Part shown: piece after piece, positions 25,825 to 33,773 of the stretch
Layout: each line of letters begins with the position of its first letter
Numbering within the stretch: the stretch's first letter is position 1
NCBI GenBank assembly: GCA_022822405.1
Contig: JAJEBT010000128.1
Location: 1-64,000 of the forward strand
DNA length: 64,000 nt
Direction of reading: 5' to 3'
Source of the DNA: Alphaproteobacteria bacterium
Lineage (GTDB): Bacteria; Pseudomonadota; Alphaproteobacteria; MPNO01; UBA830
The notes under the pieces: model-generated
The model's input: the letters and a program-made list of their open reading frames with translations, nothing else
Database searches by the model: none
Told to the model about the DNA's origin: nothing
Position numbers and translations under genes: made by a program

Positions 25825-27215
25825 GCCTCTCCTCCCGCGATCCGGTTGAACTCGGGCGTCGCCGCCTCATAGGCATGGGCCACGCGCAGCACATCGGAAT
25901 CCCCAAAGAGCCGCCCTGTCACCTGTATCCCCATCGGCATCCCCGCCGCCGAAATTCCGGACCGAACCGAGGCGGCGGGCACGCCCGCCACATTGGCCGG
26001 TGCCGTGATCAGCGGGGTTTCGAGGAAGTAGAAGGGCTTGATCGCGTCCGTAGGCGGCGGGTCGCCAAGGGCCGCAGGATACACCAGCACGTCGACGTCC
26101 TTCATTGCCGCCGCCGTCGCGTACGCCAATTCCCGGCGCTTCTTCTGGGCACGCACGTAGTCCTCGGCGCGAATGAAGGCTCCGAGCGTGATCCGGGCCC
26201 GCGTCAGCACCGAGACCTCAGCGGCGCGGGCGCGAAAATCGGTCCCGTGGATGGCGAAGGCCTCGGACATCATGATGGTCGAGTTGCAAACGGTGAACTC
26301 CCATATGCCCGGCAATTCGACCTCGCGGACCTCTGCGCCGAGTTCAGCCATGACCCGCAAGGCCGCCTCGGTCGCCGCGCGTTGTTCGGCGCTCACCGCC
26401 GGATCCTCGGCAAAGGCACGGACATAGCCGACGCGAACGTTCTCGAGGTCTTCGGTCAGCGCCTCGGCTGTCCTGGTCGGGCCGCTGGCGACGCTCGACG
26501 CGTCCTCCGGATCGTGGCCCGCTATGGCGTCGAGGAGCAACGCGCAGTCCTGGCTGGTACGCGCCATCGGACCCGCGTGATCGAGCGAACCAGCCAGCGG
26601 AAAGAGCCCGCGGAGGCTGACCAGCCCGTAGGTCGGCTTGATGCCCGCCACGCCGCAGAAAGTGGCCGGGATGCGGATCGACCCGCCGGTATCGGAGCCA
26701 AGTGCGCCGGGGATCATCCCCGTTGCCAATGCCACGCCGGCGCCGGACGAGGATCCGCCGGCATAGCGTGCCGGGTCCCACGGGTTCAGCGCGTGGGGAA
26801 CCAGCCCGTCCTCGGACGGACCGCCGAGGCAAAGCTCGGTGCATTCGAGCTTGCCCAGCAGAACCGCTCCTGCCGCCTGCAAGCGCGCCCAGGCGGCGGC
26901 GTCCCGGTCCGGCACCCGATCCGCATGCAACCGCGAGCAAACCGTCGTGGGAATCCCGGCCGTGTCATAGGCGTCCTTCAGTGCCACCGGGATGCCGTGG
27001 AGCGGGCCACGCCGTCTTCCGCGCGCGTTCTCGACATCGGCGGTGCGCGCCATTTCGCGGGCCAGGCCGAAAGTGGAATGCACGAAGGCGCGATGGCCCG
27101 GATCGAGCCGTTCGATTCGCGCGATGTGCGCCTCCACCAGTTCGAGAGCGCTCATCTCTCCGTCGGCAAGAAGCGACGACATCTGCCGGAGCGTGGCTTC
27201 GGTCGGGTCGCCCAT
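25821..27215 (-). CDS. Amidase, amidase-signature family
   Basis: A 464-residue amidase with the Ser-cis-Ser-Lys catalytic set: K80 in PVALKDAYDT, the cis Ser in YAGGSSSGAG (about S155/S156), and nucleophile S179 in GSDTGGSIRIPA. It hydrolyses a carbon-nitrogen bond of an amide. The start at 27215 overlaps the stop of a 60-residue gene (TGATG), as GatA-type amidases do with small GatC/AtzG-type partners. In this operon it could open or deamidate the product released by the HyuAB ring hydrolase. Cytosolic; no signal peptide. Confidence 0.9.
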   Translation of the reverse strand: MGDPTEATLRQMSSLLADGEMSALELVEAHIARIERLDPGHRAFVHSTFGLAREMARTADVENARGRRRGPLHGIPVALKDAYDTAGIPTTVCSRLHADRVPDRDAAAWARLQAAGAVLLGKLECTELCLGGPSEDGLVPHALNPWDPARYAGGSSSGAGVALATGMIPGALGSDTGGSIRIPATFCGVAGIKPTYGLVSLRGLFPLAGSLDHAGPMARTSQDCALLLDAIAGHDPEDASSVASGPTRTAEALTEDLENVRVGYVRAFAEDPAVSAEQRAATEAALRVMAELGAEVREVELPGIWEFTVCNSTIMMSEAFAIHGTDFRARAAEVSVLTRARITLGAFIRAEDYVRAQKKRRELAYATAAAMKDVDVLVYPAALGDPPPTDAIKPFYFLETPLITAPANVAGVPAASVRSGISAAGMPMGIQVTGRLFGDSDVLRVAHAYEAATPEFNRIAGGEA

Positions 27216-27397
27216 CAGAGCGGCTCTTCTGGATTGAAGACCGCAAGGGGCTGCGCCTCGGCCCGCTCCTTGCGCGTCTCGAGTTGCGTGAGGAGGCCGG
27301 TCAGCTTCTGATGGGCCGCGTGCAACTGGACGGCATCGTGATCCTCCGGGTCGAGACCGATCCGGCGCATCATCGCCAGAAATTCCGCTTCGGTCAT
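27215..27397 (-). CDS. 60-residue protein upstream of amidase, possible AtzG/GatC-like partner
   Basis: A small acidic protein of 60 residues, predicted helical (TEAEFLAMMRRIGLDPEDHD, then AAHQKLTGLLTQLETRK), ending in AVFNPEEPL. Its length, helix-turn-helix layout and location directly before an amidase gene match the AtzG/GatC type of small subunit that supports the folding of a GatA/AtzE-type amidase. This is inference from context, since the sequence is too short for firm family recognition. Both ends overlap neighbours (ATGA with the aldolase, TGATG with the amidase), strong evidence that it is a real, co-translated gene. Confidence 0.65.
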   Translation of the reverse strand: MTEAEFLAMMRRIGLDPEDHDAVQLHAAHQKLTGLLTQLETRKERAEAQPLAVFNPEEPL

Positions 27398-28110
27398 GGC
27401 ACCGCCTCCGCAAGGAACGGGCGCGATCGGGCGGCCTTCCGGGCAAGCTGCCGCCAACGCATCCCAACCACTCGCTCGCTCGCCAGGAAGTCGCGGGCCT
27501 GCGCCGCGTCCGGACCGTCTAGCGAGACCAGCTTGCCCGCCGCCATTGCAGCCAGTTGAATCGCGCAGTTCTCCTCGTAGATCACCGCCGCACAGACCGC
27601 CTCGCGCACGTCGCGCCCAACGGCAACGATGCCATGATTGCGCAAGGCCAGCAGACGGGCGTCACCCAACGCAACGGCCATGCGCGCACCGATCTTCGCA
27701 TCCTCGACGATGCCATCGTAGCGATCGTAGGGCCGCACGTCGCCGAGCAGCATCAAGGCGCTCTGATAGACCGGACGAAACTCCTCTCCTGCCGCCCCGA
27801 GCGCCAATGCGTGGAACCCATGGGTGTGGACCACGGCCCCGACATCGTCCCGCGCCCGGTAGATCGAGACATGGAAGGCGAGCGACGGGCTGACCCGGTC
27901 TTCGCTCCCGGTCTCCAGATCGAAGCCCGCCCTCATGATGTCGCCAGCCCGCACTTCGTCGAAGGCCATCCCGTAGCGGTGCCCAAGCAGGCCCTCGCCC
28001 GTCGGCAGCCGCGCCGTCAGATGTCCGGCGATGCCGCTGTTCTGCCCCTCTTCGTCGAGGATGTGAAAGCCGGTCAGCAGTTCGGCGCGCAGGCGGTTGA
28101 CAGCATCCAT
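27394..28110 (-). CDS. Class II aldolase/adducin family protein
   Basis: A 238-residue zinc-dependent aldolase-fold protein (fuculose-1-phosphate aldolase/RhaD/AraD superfamily). The zinc ligands appear in VVHTHGFHAL and LRNHGIVAVG, preceded by ARLPTGEGLLGHRYGMAFDEV, the usual substrate-loop region. Members do aldol cleavage, epimerisation or decarboxylation. Here it may cleave or decarboxylate an intermediate of the imide/maleate-type pathway. It starts 11 nt after the isochorismatase-like gene, and an extended in-frame reading upstream is a shadow. Confidence 0.85.
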   Translation of the reverse strand: MDAVNRLRAELLTGFHILDEEGQNSGIAGHLTARLPTGEGLLGHRYGMAFDEVRAGDIMRAGFDLETGSEDRVSPSLAFHVSIYRARDDVGAVVHTHGFHALALGAAGEEFRPVYQSALMLLGDVRPYDRYDGIVEDAKIGARMAVALGDARLLALRNHGIVAVGRDVREAVCAAVIYEENCAIQLAAMAAGKLVSLDGPDAAQARDFLASERVVGMRWRQLARKAARSRPFLAEAVP

Positions 28111-28121
28111 GGTCCCTGGTC

Positions 28122-28739
28122 CTAGCCCCCCTCGCGCAACTCCGCCGCCGCCTCCGCGCAAGTGGCAACGCGGCAGACGGTACCAAGATCGGCGACGCTG
28201 GTCTCGTGCACCTCGCGCTGGAACGCGGCACAGCCGTCGCTCAGCAGCGTAATGCGGAAGTCCCGGACATGAGCGTCGCGCAGGGTCGATGCGACCCCGC
28301 CATTGGTCACGATCCCGCAGATGTACAGCGCCTCGATCCCGGCCTGTCTCAGCACCCACTCCATCCGGGTCATGAAAAATGCCGAGTAGGCGACCTTTTC
28401 CACCACGATGTCAGGCGGTTGAAGCGCACCGACGAGGCTGTTGCCCCAACTTCCCGGAGCGAAATCACCCTTGCCGAGAAACGGACGCAGCCTCTTCAGA
28501 TGGGGCGAGATGAAAGGCTCGCCCCCCTTCCCGGGCACCAGCGTGAATTGCGTCGAAACCACCCAGCCGCCGCGCGCACGGATCGCCTCGGCAACCGGCA
28601 GTACGCGATCTGGCAAGGCGATGATTTCCGTGGCGGTCTGGCCGCCCCGCGCATAGGCGCCGCCCGGGTGCAGGAAATCGTTCTGCAGATCGACGATCAG
28701 CAGCGCCGATCGTTTCGCGTCGATGCCGTCCCAGGCCAT
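28122..28739 (-). CDS. Isochorismatase-like cysteine-hydrolase family protein with Gly in the Cys position
   Basis: A 205-residue member of the isochorismatase-like superfamily, which includes nicotinamidase, N-carbamoylsarcosine amidase and maleamate amidase. D17 (VDLQNDF) and K115 (VEKVAYSAFF) of the catalytic triad are present. The motif that normally reads TNxCV is T145-N-G-G148-V, so the nucleophilic Cys is Gly (codon GGG). Gly at this place is known in true isochorismatases, which cleave vinyl ethers rather than amides. Amide hydrolysis is therefore unlikely despite the amidase-rich surroundings. It lies 3 nt after hyuA. Confidence 0.85.
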   Translation of the reverse strand: MAWDGIDAKRSALLIVDLQNDFLHPGGAYARGGQTATEIIALPDRVLPVAEAIRARGGWVVSTQFTLVPGKGGEPFISPHLKRLRPFLGKGDFAPGSWGNSLVGALQPPDIVVEKVAYSAFFMTRMEWVLRQAGIEALYICGIVTNGGVASTLRDAHVRDFRITLLSDGCAAFQREVHETSVADLGTVCRVATCAEAAAELREGG

Positions 28740-28742
28740 GGC

Positions 28743-30779
28743 CTACTCCCCCCTGATGATGAGATTGCCGAAACGGTCCACCTCGCCCCGGAGCCCCGGA
28801 TCGATGAAGATCGTCGCGTCGGATTGTTCCAGCAGCGCCGGTCCCGCGATCCGTTCTCCTGGCGCCAATGCAAGCCGCTCGTACACGGGCGCTGCGTGCC
28901 AGGCGCCCTCGGCATAGAGCCGGCGTGTTCCGTTGCGGCACTCCTCGGCCGGCTTGCCGCCCTCCGCGGCGAGAACCGACATGTCCAGCGCGGGCCGCCG
29001 CCCGATGACCGCGACCCGGTGATTCATCACCCGGCGCGGAATGTCGTCCAGCAACCGACCGTAGGAAGCGCGATAAGCGGCGTCAAAGGCTCCCGCGACG
29101 CTCTCCCGGTCGATTCTGCCCGTCTCCACCGGCACGCTTACGGAATGAGTCTGGCCGACATACAGCATGTCGAACTCGATCTCGATGTCGATCACGGAGA
29201 AATTCACGCCCGAGGACCGGATCAGTTCTTCCGCCGACCGCGCCGTCCCGGCGATCTCCGTTGCAAGCGCCTCCATGTCGATTTCGTCCAGCAAGCGGTT
29301 CACCGTCCGGACCCGGTCGTGGCGCATGTCCGCGACCACGCAGCCCAGCGCCGACGTCACGCCCGGATACCGCGGCACCAGCGCGGACTGCAGCCCCACG
29401 TCCTTGATGAGTGCGCCGGTGTGAAGCGCACCGCCGCCCCCGAACGGCATGGCGGAGAACTTGCCGGGATCGTGACCGCGTTCGATGGAAACCAGCCGAA
29501 TCGCCCCTGCCATCTTGGCATTGGCGACACGCAGGATCGCCTCGGCCGCGTCCTCGGTCGAAAGACCGAGAGGCTTGCCCACCTCAGCCGCGATGGCGGC
29601 ACGCGCGGCCGCGATGTCCAGCACGTCCAGCTTGCCGATGGGCCGTTCGGGATTGATGCGGCCCAGAACGAGATTGGCGTCGGTCACCGTGGGTCGAGAG
29701 TTTCCGAGCCCGTAGCAGACCGGCCCGGGATCGGAACCAGCCGAGTCCGGCCCCACCTGCAGCAACCCGCTTGCATCGACCCGCGCGATCGAGCCGCCAC
29801 CCGCGCCGATGGTGGTGATCTCGATCATCGGGGTACGCACCACCATGCCAAAGTCGATCGCGGTCTGTGCAGCCAGCGCCGCCTCGCCATTCGCCACGAG
29901 CGAGACGTCGAAGGAGGTCCCGCCCATGTCGCAGGTGATGATGTTCTCCAGCCCCGCCGCGGATGCAATGGCGCGTGCCGCGATCACGCCGGCGGCCGGC
30001 CCGGACAGCGCTGTCCGGACGGGATAGCGTTTGGCGACGTCGATCGACATCACGCCGCCGTTCGACTGCACGATCAGCACGTCACCGTCGAAGGCGCGCT
30101 TGGCCAGCCCGCCTTCCAGCCGGTCGAGATATGACGAGACCACAGGTTGCAGGTAGGCATTGAGCGTCGCGGTGGAGAGGCGCTCGAATTCGCGGATTTC
30201 CGGCAGGATCTCGGTCGCTGCGGTGACATACGCGTTGGGCCAGACGCTGCGCACGACCTCTACGGCGACCTTCTCATTCGTGTCGTTGGCATAGCCGTTG
30301 ATGAAGAAGACGCAGACCGCCTCGCAACCCGCCTCGGACAGGAAACGGGCGCGGGCCGCGACGTCCTCCCGGTTGACCGCCTCGCGGACCGTGCCGTCGG
30401 CCAGCACCCGCTCGGCCACCTCCAGGCGATGGTTGCGCGGCACAACCGGAGTGAAGGCGCCACGCAATCCCCAGGTGGTGGGCCGGTCGCGACGGCGCAT
30501 TTCAAGCACGTCGCCGAATCCCTTGGTCGTTATGATGCCCGTTGGCGCCCCCTTGCGTTCCAGGAGCGCGTTGGTTCCGACCGTGGTCCCGTGGATGACG
30601 GTCCGTATCTCGCTGAAATCGGGGACCTTCTGCCCGATCCCCTCGACGAAGCCCTGCGACTGGTCGCCCCGGGTGGAGGCCACCTTGTTGACCATCACCG
30701 TGCCCGCCGCCTCGTCCAGCATGAACACGTCCGTGAAGGTCCCGCCGACATCGACGCCGATCACGTAGGCCGCACTCAC
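28743..30779 (-). CDS. hyuA: Hydantoinase/oxoprolinase subunit A (HyuA)
   Basis: A 678-residue ATP-binding subunit of the HyuAB/5-oxoprolinase/acetone-carboxylase family. The ASKHA-fold phosphate loop GVDVGGTFTDVF is at residues about 8-19, followed by TTVGTNALLERKG and the late CDMGGTSFDVSL phosphate-2 motif. With HyuB it uses ATP to hydrolyse a lactam or imide ring, or to carboxylate, depending on subtype. It starts with GTG in GTGA overlap with hyuB. No third small subunit, as in acetone or acetophenone carboxylases, is seen, which favours ring hydrolysis. Confidence 0.92.
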   Translation of the reverse strand: MSAAYVIGVDVGGTFTDVFMLDEAAGTVMVNKVASTRGDQSQGFVEGIGQKVPDFSEIRTVIHGTTVGTNALLERKGAPTGIITTKGFGDVLEMRRRDRPTTWGLRGAFTPVVPRNHRLEVAERVLADGTVREAVNREDVAARARFLSEAGCEAVCVFFINGYANDTNEKVAVEVVRSVWPNAYVTAATEILPEIREFERLSTATLNAYLQPVVSSYLDRLEGGLAKRAFDGDVLIVQSNGGVMSIDVAKRYPVRTALSGPAAGVIAARAIASAAGLENIITCDMGGTSFDVSLVANGEAALAAQTAIDFGMVVRTPMIEITTIGAGGGSIARVDASGLLQVGPDSAGSDPGPVCYGLGNSRPTVTDANLVLGRINPERPIGKLDVLDIAAARAAIAAEVGKPLGLSTEDAAEAILRVANAKMAGAIRLVSIERGHDPGKFSAMPFGGGGALHTGALIKDVGLQSALVPRYPGVTSALGCVVADMRHDRVRTVNRLLDEIDMEALATEIAGTARSAEELIRSSGVNFSVIDIEIEFDMLYVGQTHSVSVPVETGRIDRESVAGAFDAAYRASYGRLLDDIPRRVMNHRVAVIGRRPALDMSVLAAEGGKPAEECRNGTRRLYAEGAWHAAPVYERLALAPGERIAGPALLEQSDATIFIDPGLRGEVDRFGNLIIRGE

Positions 30780-32431
30780 GACGTCTTCCCTTCCGTCACG
30801 TAGCCAAGCGCCAGGTCCGCCTTCCGGGCATCAGGAGAGCGCTGCGATGGATCGCCGTAGCCGCCCCCGCCTGGCGTCTCCAGCCGCACGCGTTGGCCAC
30901 GCGCAAGATGTATGCCCACCATCTTGGACACCATCGGCGGCGAATGATCGCCATCCTCCTGCGTGAAGGAGAATCGGTTGAGCGCGCCTGGACCGCCGCC
31001 GACCACGCCTTGCGGAGGGTGCCTGCCGCGCTCGCCGAACAGGAAAACGTCCGCGCTCTCCTCGAGAAGCTCAATTTCGTAGACCGCGCCAAGCCCGCCG
31101 CGATGCTGCCCGTCGCCGCCGCTGTCGGGACGAAGCGCCCATCGCGTAAAACAGACCGGGTACGCCGCTTCGAGGATTTCGAGCGGCGGTATCGTGGCCG
31201 TCGAAATCGGCGCGTTGCCATGGTTCAGCCCGTCGCCCGCACCATGTGCGCCGTGCCCGCCGCCGAAGAAGGAGAACATGACCCAGCGTTGCCCGTCCGC
31301 CCGATGACCCGCCAGCGACAGCGCGTTGATCGTGCCGTAGGCACAGGCCATCGCCTGCCCGGGCGCGAGCTGCGCGACCGCCTCGAAGACCACGTCGATC
31401 AGCCGCAGGATGGTCTCGGTATAGCCGCCCACGGGTTTCGGGGCCTCGACCGAGAGGATCGAGGCCGGGTCGATCCGGAACTCCACCGGCTCCAGAACGC
31501 CGGCGTTGGCGGGCACGTCGCCGAAGATGTGCTTCAGCGCCACGTAACAAGCCGCGACCGTGGTCGAACGCGAGATGTTCACCGGCCCCTGGCAGGCCGG
31601 GGAGGACCTGGAAAAGTCCATCACCATTCGGTCTCCTTCGATGGTGAGGTCCAGCGCAACTCTCAGCGGCTCGTCCTTGATCCCGTCGTTGTCGAGCCAG
31701 TCTTCGGCGGATACCGTGCCGGATGGCAGCTCCCGGATCTGTGCGCGCATCATCGTGGCCGCGCGTTCCTTCAGGGTCGCAAGCACGGTGGACGCGGTGT
31801 CGACCCCGTACTCATCCAGCAGCTGCCCGATCCGACGTTCGCCAAGCTCCAGCGCGTTTATCTGGCCGTTCAGGTCGCCATAGAGCGACATTGGCAAGCG
31901 GCTGTTCGCCGACAGAATGTCAACGATGTCCTGGCGAAACGCTCCCTGGTCGTAGAGCTTCACGGGCGGGATCAGCATGCCTTCCTGAAACGCCTCGGTC
32001 GCGGCCGGGTTGTAGTTGCCGGGCACGTTGCCGCCCACATCGTGCCAGTGCCCGACCGAGGCCAGGAAACAGAACAGCGCACCGTCGTGGAACACGGGCT
32101 TCACCAGCCGGAAATCCGAAAGGTGGGTGCCGCCGTCGTACGGGTCGTTGAAGATCCAGACATCGCCAGGGTTGATCCCGTCGCGCTCCCCCGCCTTGTC
32201 GATCACGGCCTTCACGGCGAAGGCCATGACGCCCACGAAAATCGGCAGCCCCGACTTGCCCTGGATCAGCGTCTCGCCGGTCTTCGCATCGTAGATTCCG
32301 TGGCTCGCGTCGTGCGCCTCGGCGATGATCGGGTTGAAGGCCGAACGGAACAGGGTTGCGTCCATCTCATCGGCGATCTGCTCGAACCGGCCCTTCAGGA
32401 TCGCGGTAGTCACCGCGTCGACCGCCGCCAT
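30776..32431 (-). CDS. hyuB: Hydantoinase/oxoprolinase subunit B (HyuB)
   Basis: A 551-residue partner of HyuA. Conserved parts include the N-terminal ILKGRFEQIADEMDATLFRSAFNP region, GDVWIFNDPYDGGTHLSDF (the metal-binding NDPY..GTH motif), and the C-terminal LETPGGGGYGDP. The ATG at 32431 overlaps the stop of the upstream lyase gene (TGATG). Together with HyuA it is expected to open a cyclic amide in the cytosol at the cost of ATP, giving an amino acid or amide acid that the following amidase-type enzymes can process. Confidence 0.92.
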   Translation of the reverse strand: MAAVDAVTTAILKGRFEQIADEMDATLFRSAFNPIIAEAHDASHGIYDAKTGETLIQGKSGLPIFVGVMAFAVKAVIDKAGERDGINPGDVWIFNDPYDGGTHLSDFRLVKPVFHDGALFCFLASVGHWHDVGGNVPGNYNPAATEAFQEGMLIPPVKLYDQGAFRQDIVDILSANSRLPMSLYGDLNGQINALELGERRIGQLLDEYGVDTASTVLATLKERAATMMRAQIRELPSGTVSAEDWLDNDGIKDEPLRVALDLTIEGDRMVMDFSRSSPACQGPVNISRSTTVAACYVALKHIFGDVPANAGVLEPVEFRIDPASILSVEAPKPVGGYTETILRLIDVVFEAVAQLAPGQAMACAYGTINALSLAGHRADGQRWVMFSFFGGGHGAHGAGDGLNHGNAPISTATIPPLEILEAAYPVCFTRWALRPDSGGDGQHRGGLGAVYEIELLEESADVFLFGERGRHPPQGVVGGGPGALNRFSFTQEDGDHSPPMVSKMVGIHLARGQRVRLETPGGGGYGDPSQRSPDARKADLALGYVTEGKTS

Positions 32432-33294
32432 CACTTCTTGCCTTCGTATGTCTTGCCGGCCGCCAGCATCCCCGCCGTGCCGATCACCTCGTTAAGCCCC
32501 TTGAAATCGTACATCCGGTTGCGAAAGGCCGCGTTGGAGCCGTTGGCCAGCAGATTGTCATAGTATTCCACCGCCGTCGCGGCGAGTGCGCGCACGATCC
32601 CGCCGGGGAATATCACCAGATCGAAACCAAGACTCTCCAGATCGGCGGCGTCGGTCAACGGTGTCTTGCCGCCCTCGACCATGTTGGCCATCAACGGCAC
32701 CCGGCCACCGAAGTTGCGGGTGATCGCCGCCATCTGCGCACGAGATTGCGGCGCTTCGACGAACAGAAGGTCCGCCCCGGCCGAAAGATACGCCTCCGCC
32801 CGGTCAATCGCCGCCTCGAAGCCCTCGACCGCGATGGCATCGGTTCGTGCAATCACCAGCGTTTCGGAACCGGCCCGCGCATCGCATGCCGCGTGCACCT
32901 TGCCGACCATTTCATCCTTCGAGATCAGCGCTTTCCCGTCCAAGTGCCCGCAACGCTTTGGCAGCGTCTGATCTTCGAACTGGACCGCGTTCGCCCCCAT
33001 CCGCTCGAACACACGCATCGTGCGCTGCACGTTCAGCGCATTCCCGAAGCCATTGTCGGCATCGACGATGACGGGAAGCGAGATCCGTTCGCGGAGCACT
33101 GCGATCGTATCTGCAACCTCGTTCATCGATACAAGCCCGATGTCCGGCCGCCCGAACCGCGTATAGGCGATCGAGGCACCGGACAGATAGACGGCGCGTG
33201 CGCCCGATTGCTCGGCGATCAACCCGGTAAGTGCATCGAACACGCCCGGAGCGACAAGGATTCCGGGCGCATCGAGGAGCTCTCTCAGACTCAT
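32431..33294 (-). CDS. Isocitrate lyase/PEP mutase-family C-C lyase (2-methylisocitrate or dimethylmalate lyase type)
   Basis: A 287-residue TIM barrel of the ICL/PEPM superfamily. Mg2+ and substrate residues are in VIVDADNGFGN (D78, D80). The lyase-type flexible loop KRCGH (113-117) contains the catalytic Cys115, which marks C-C lyases rather than phosphonomutases. SLSGASIAYTRFG-like N-terminal segments bind the 2-oxo acid moiety. It should split a substituted malate into a 2-oxo acid plus a carboxylic acid. The adjacent LeuC/LeuD-like hydratase genes give the same order of chemistry as dimethylmaleate hydratase followed by dimethylmalate lyase in nicotinate fermenters. Confidence 0.87.
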   Translation of the reverse strand: MSLRELLDAPGILVAPGVFDALTGLIAEQSGARAVYLSGASIAYTRFGRPDIGLVSMNEVADTIAVLRERISLPVIVDADNGFGNALNVQRTMRVFERMGANAVQFEDQTLPKRCGHLDGKALISKDEMVGKVHAACDARAGSETLVIARTDAIAVEGFEAAIDRAEAYLSAGADLLFVEAPQSRAQMAAITRNFGGRVPLMANMVEGGKTPLTDAADLESLGFDLVIFPGGIVRALAATAVEYYDNLLANGSNAAFRNRMYDFKGLNEVIGTAGMLAAGKTYEGKK

Positions 33295-33773
33295 CTGCGG
33301 GTCTCCGCGAAACGCTGCTTCAGGTGAGATACCAGCCCGCCATCGTCAAGAAGCCGCCGGAGGTTGTCCGGGATCGGCTCCAACGCGATCTCGCTGCCGC
33401 CCACCGTCAATGCGGCCGCATCGACATCAAGCACGCAGTGGTCACCGTCGGCGATCCCGTCGATCGTCTGCGCGACCAGCACGGGCAGGCCCAGATTGAT
33501 GGCGTTCCGGTAGAAGATGCCGGCAAAGGACTGCGCGACGACACCGGCAATGCCGAGGTGCTTCAGCGCCTCTGCCGCCTGCTCACGCGAGGATCCGGCA
33601 CCGAAATTCCGACCTGCGACGATCACGTCCCCCTGGCAAACGCCTGCAGCGAAATCCGGCCTGACCGCTTCAAGGCAATGCGCGGCGATGGCCTCGATCC
33701 CGCTACGCATGTGCTGCCCAGGCGCGAGTTGATCGGTGTCGACATCGTCACCCAGGAGGAAGACGCGGCCCAT
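33291..33773 (-). CDS. LeuD-like small subunit of an aconitase-family hydratase
   Basis: A 160-residue swivelling-domain protein homologous to the 3-isopropylmalate dehydratase small subunit. The DDVDTDQLAPG (residues about 9-19) and NFGAGSSREQAAEAL motifs bind the substrate carboxylates, and GIFYRNAINLGLPVL is typical. The ATG at 33773 overlaps the end of the leuC-like gene (TGATG). Because it lies in a catabolic operon with a C-C lyase, I expect a maleate-type hydratase rather than leucine synthesis. Its large partner is frameshifted in this sequence. Confidence 0.88.
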   Translation of the reverse strand: MGRVFLLGDDVDTDQLAPGQHMRSGIEAIAAHCLEAVRPDFAAGVCQGDVIVAGRNFGAGSSREQAAEALKHLGIAGVVAQSFAGIFYRNAINLGLPVLVAQTIDGIADGDHCVLDVDAAALTVGGSEIALEPIPDNLRRLLDDGGLVSHLKQRFAETRR

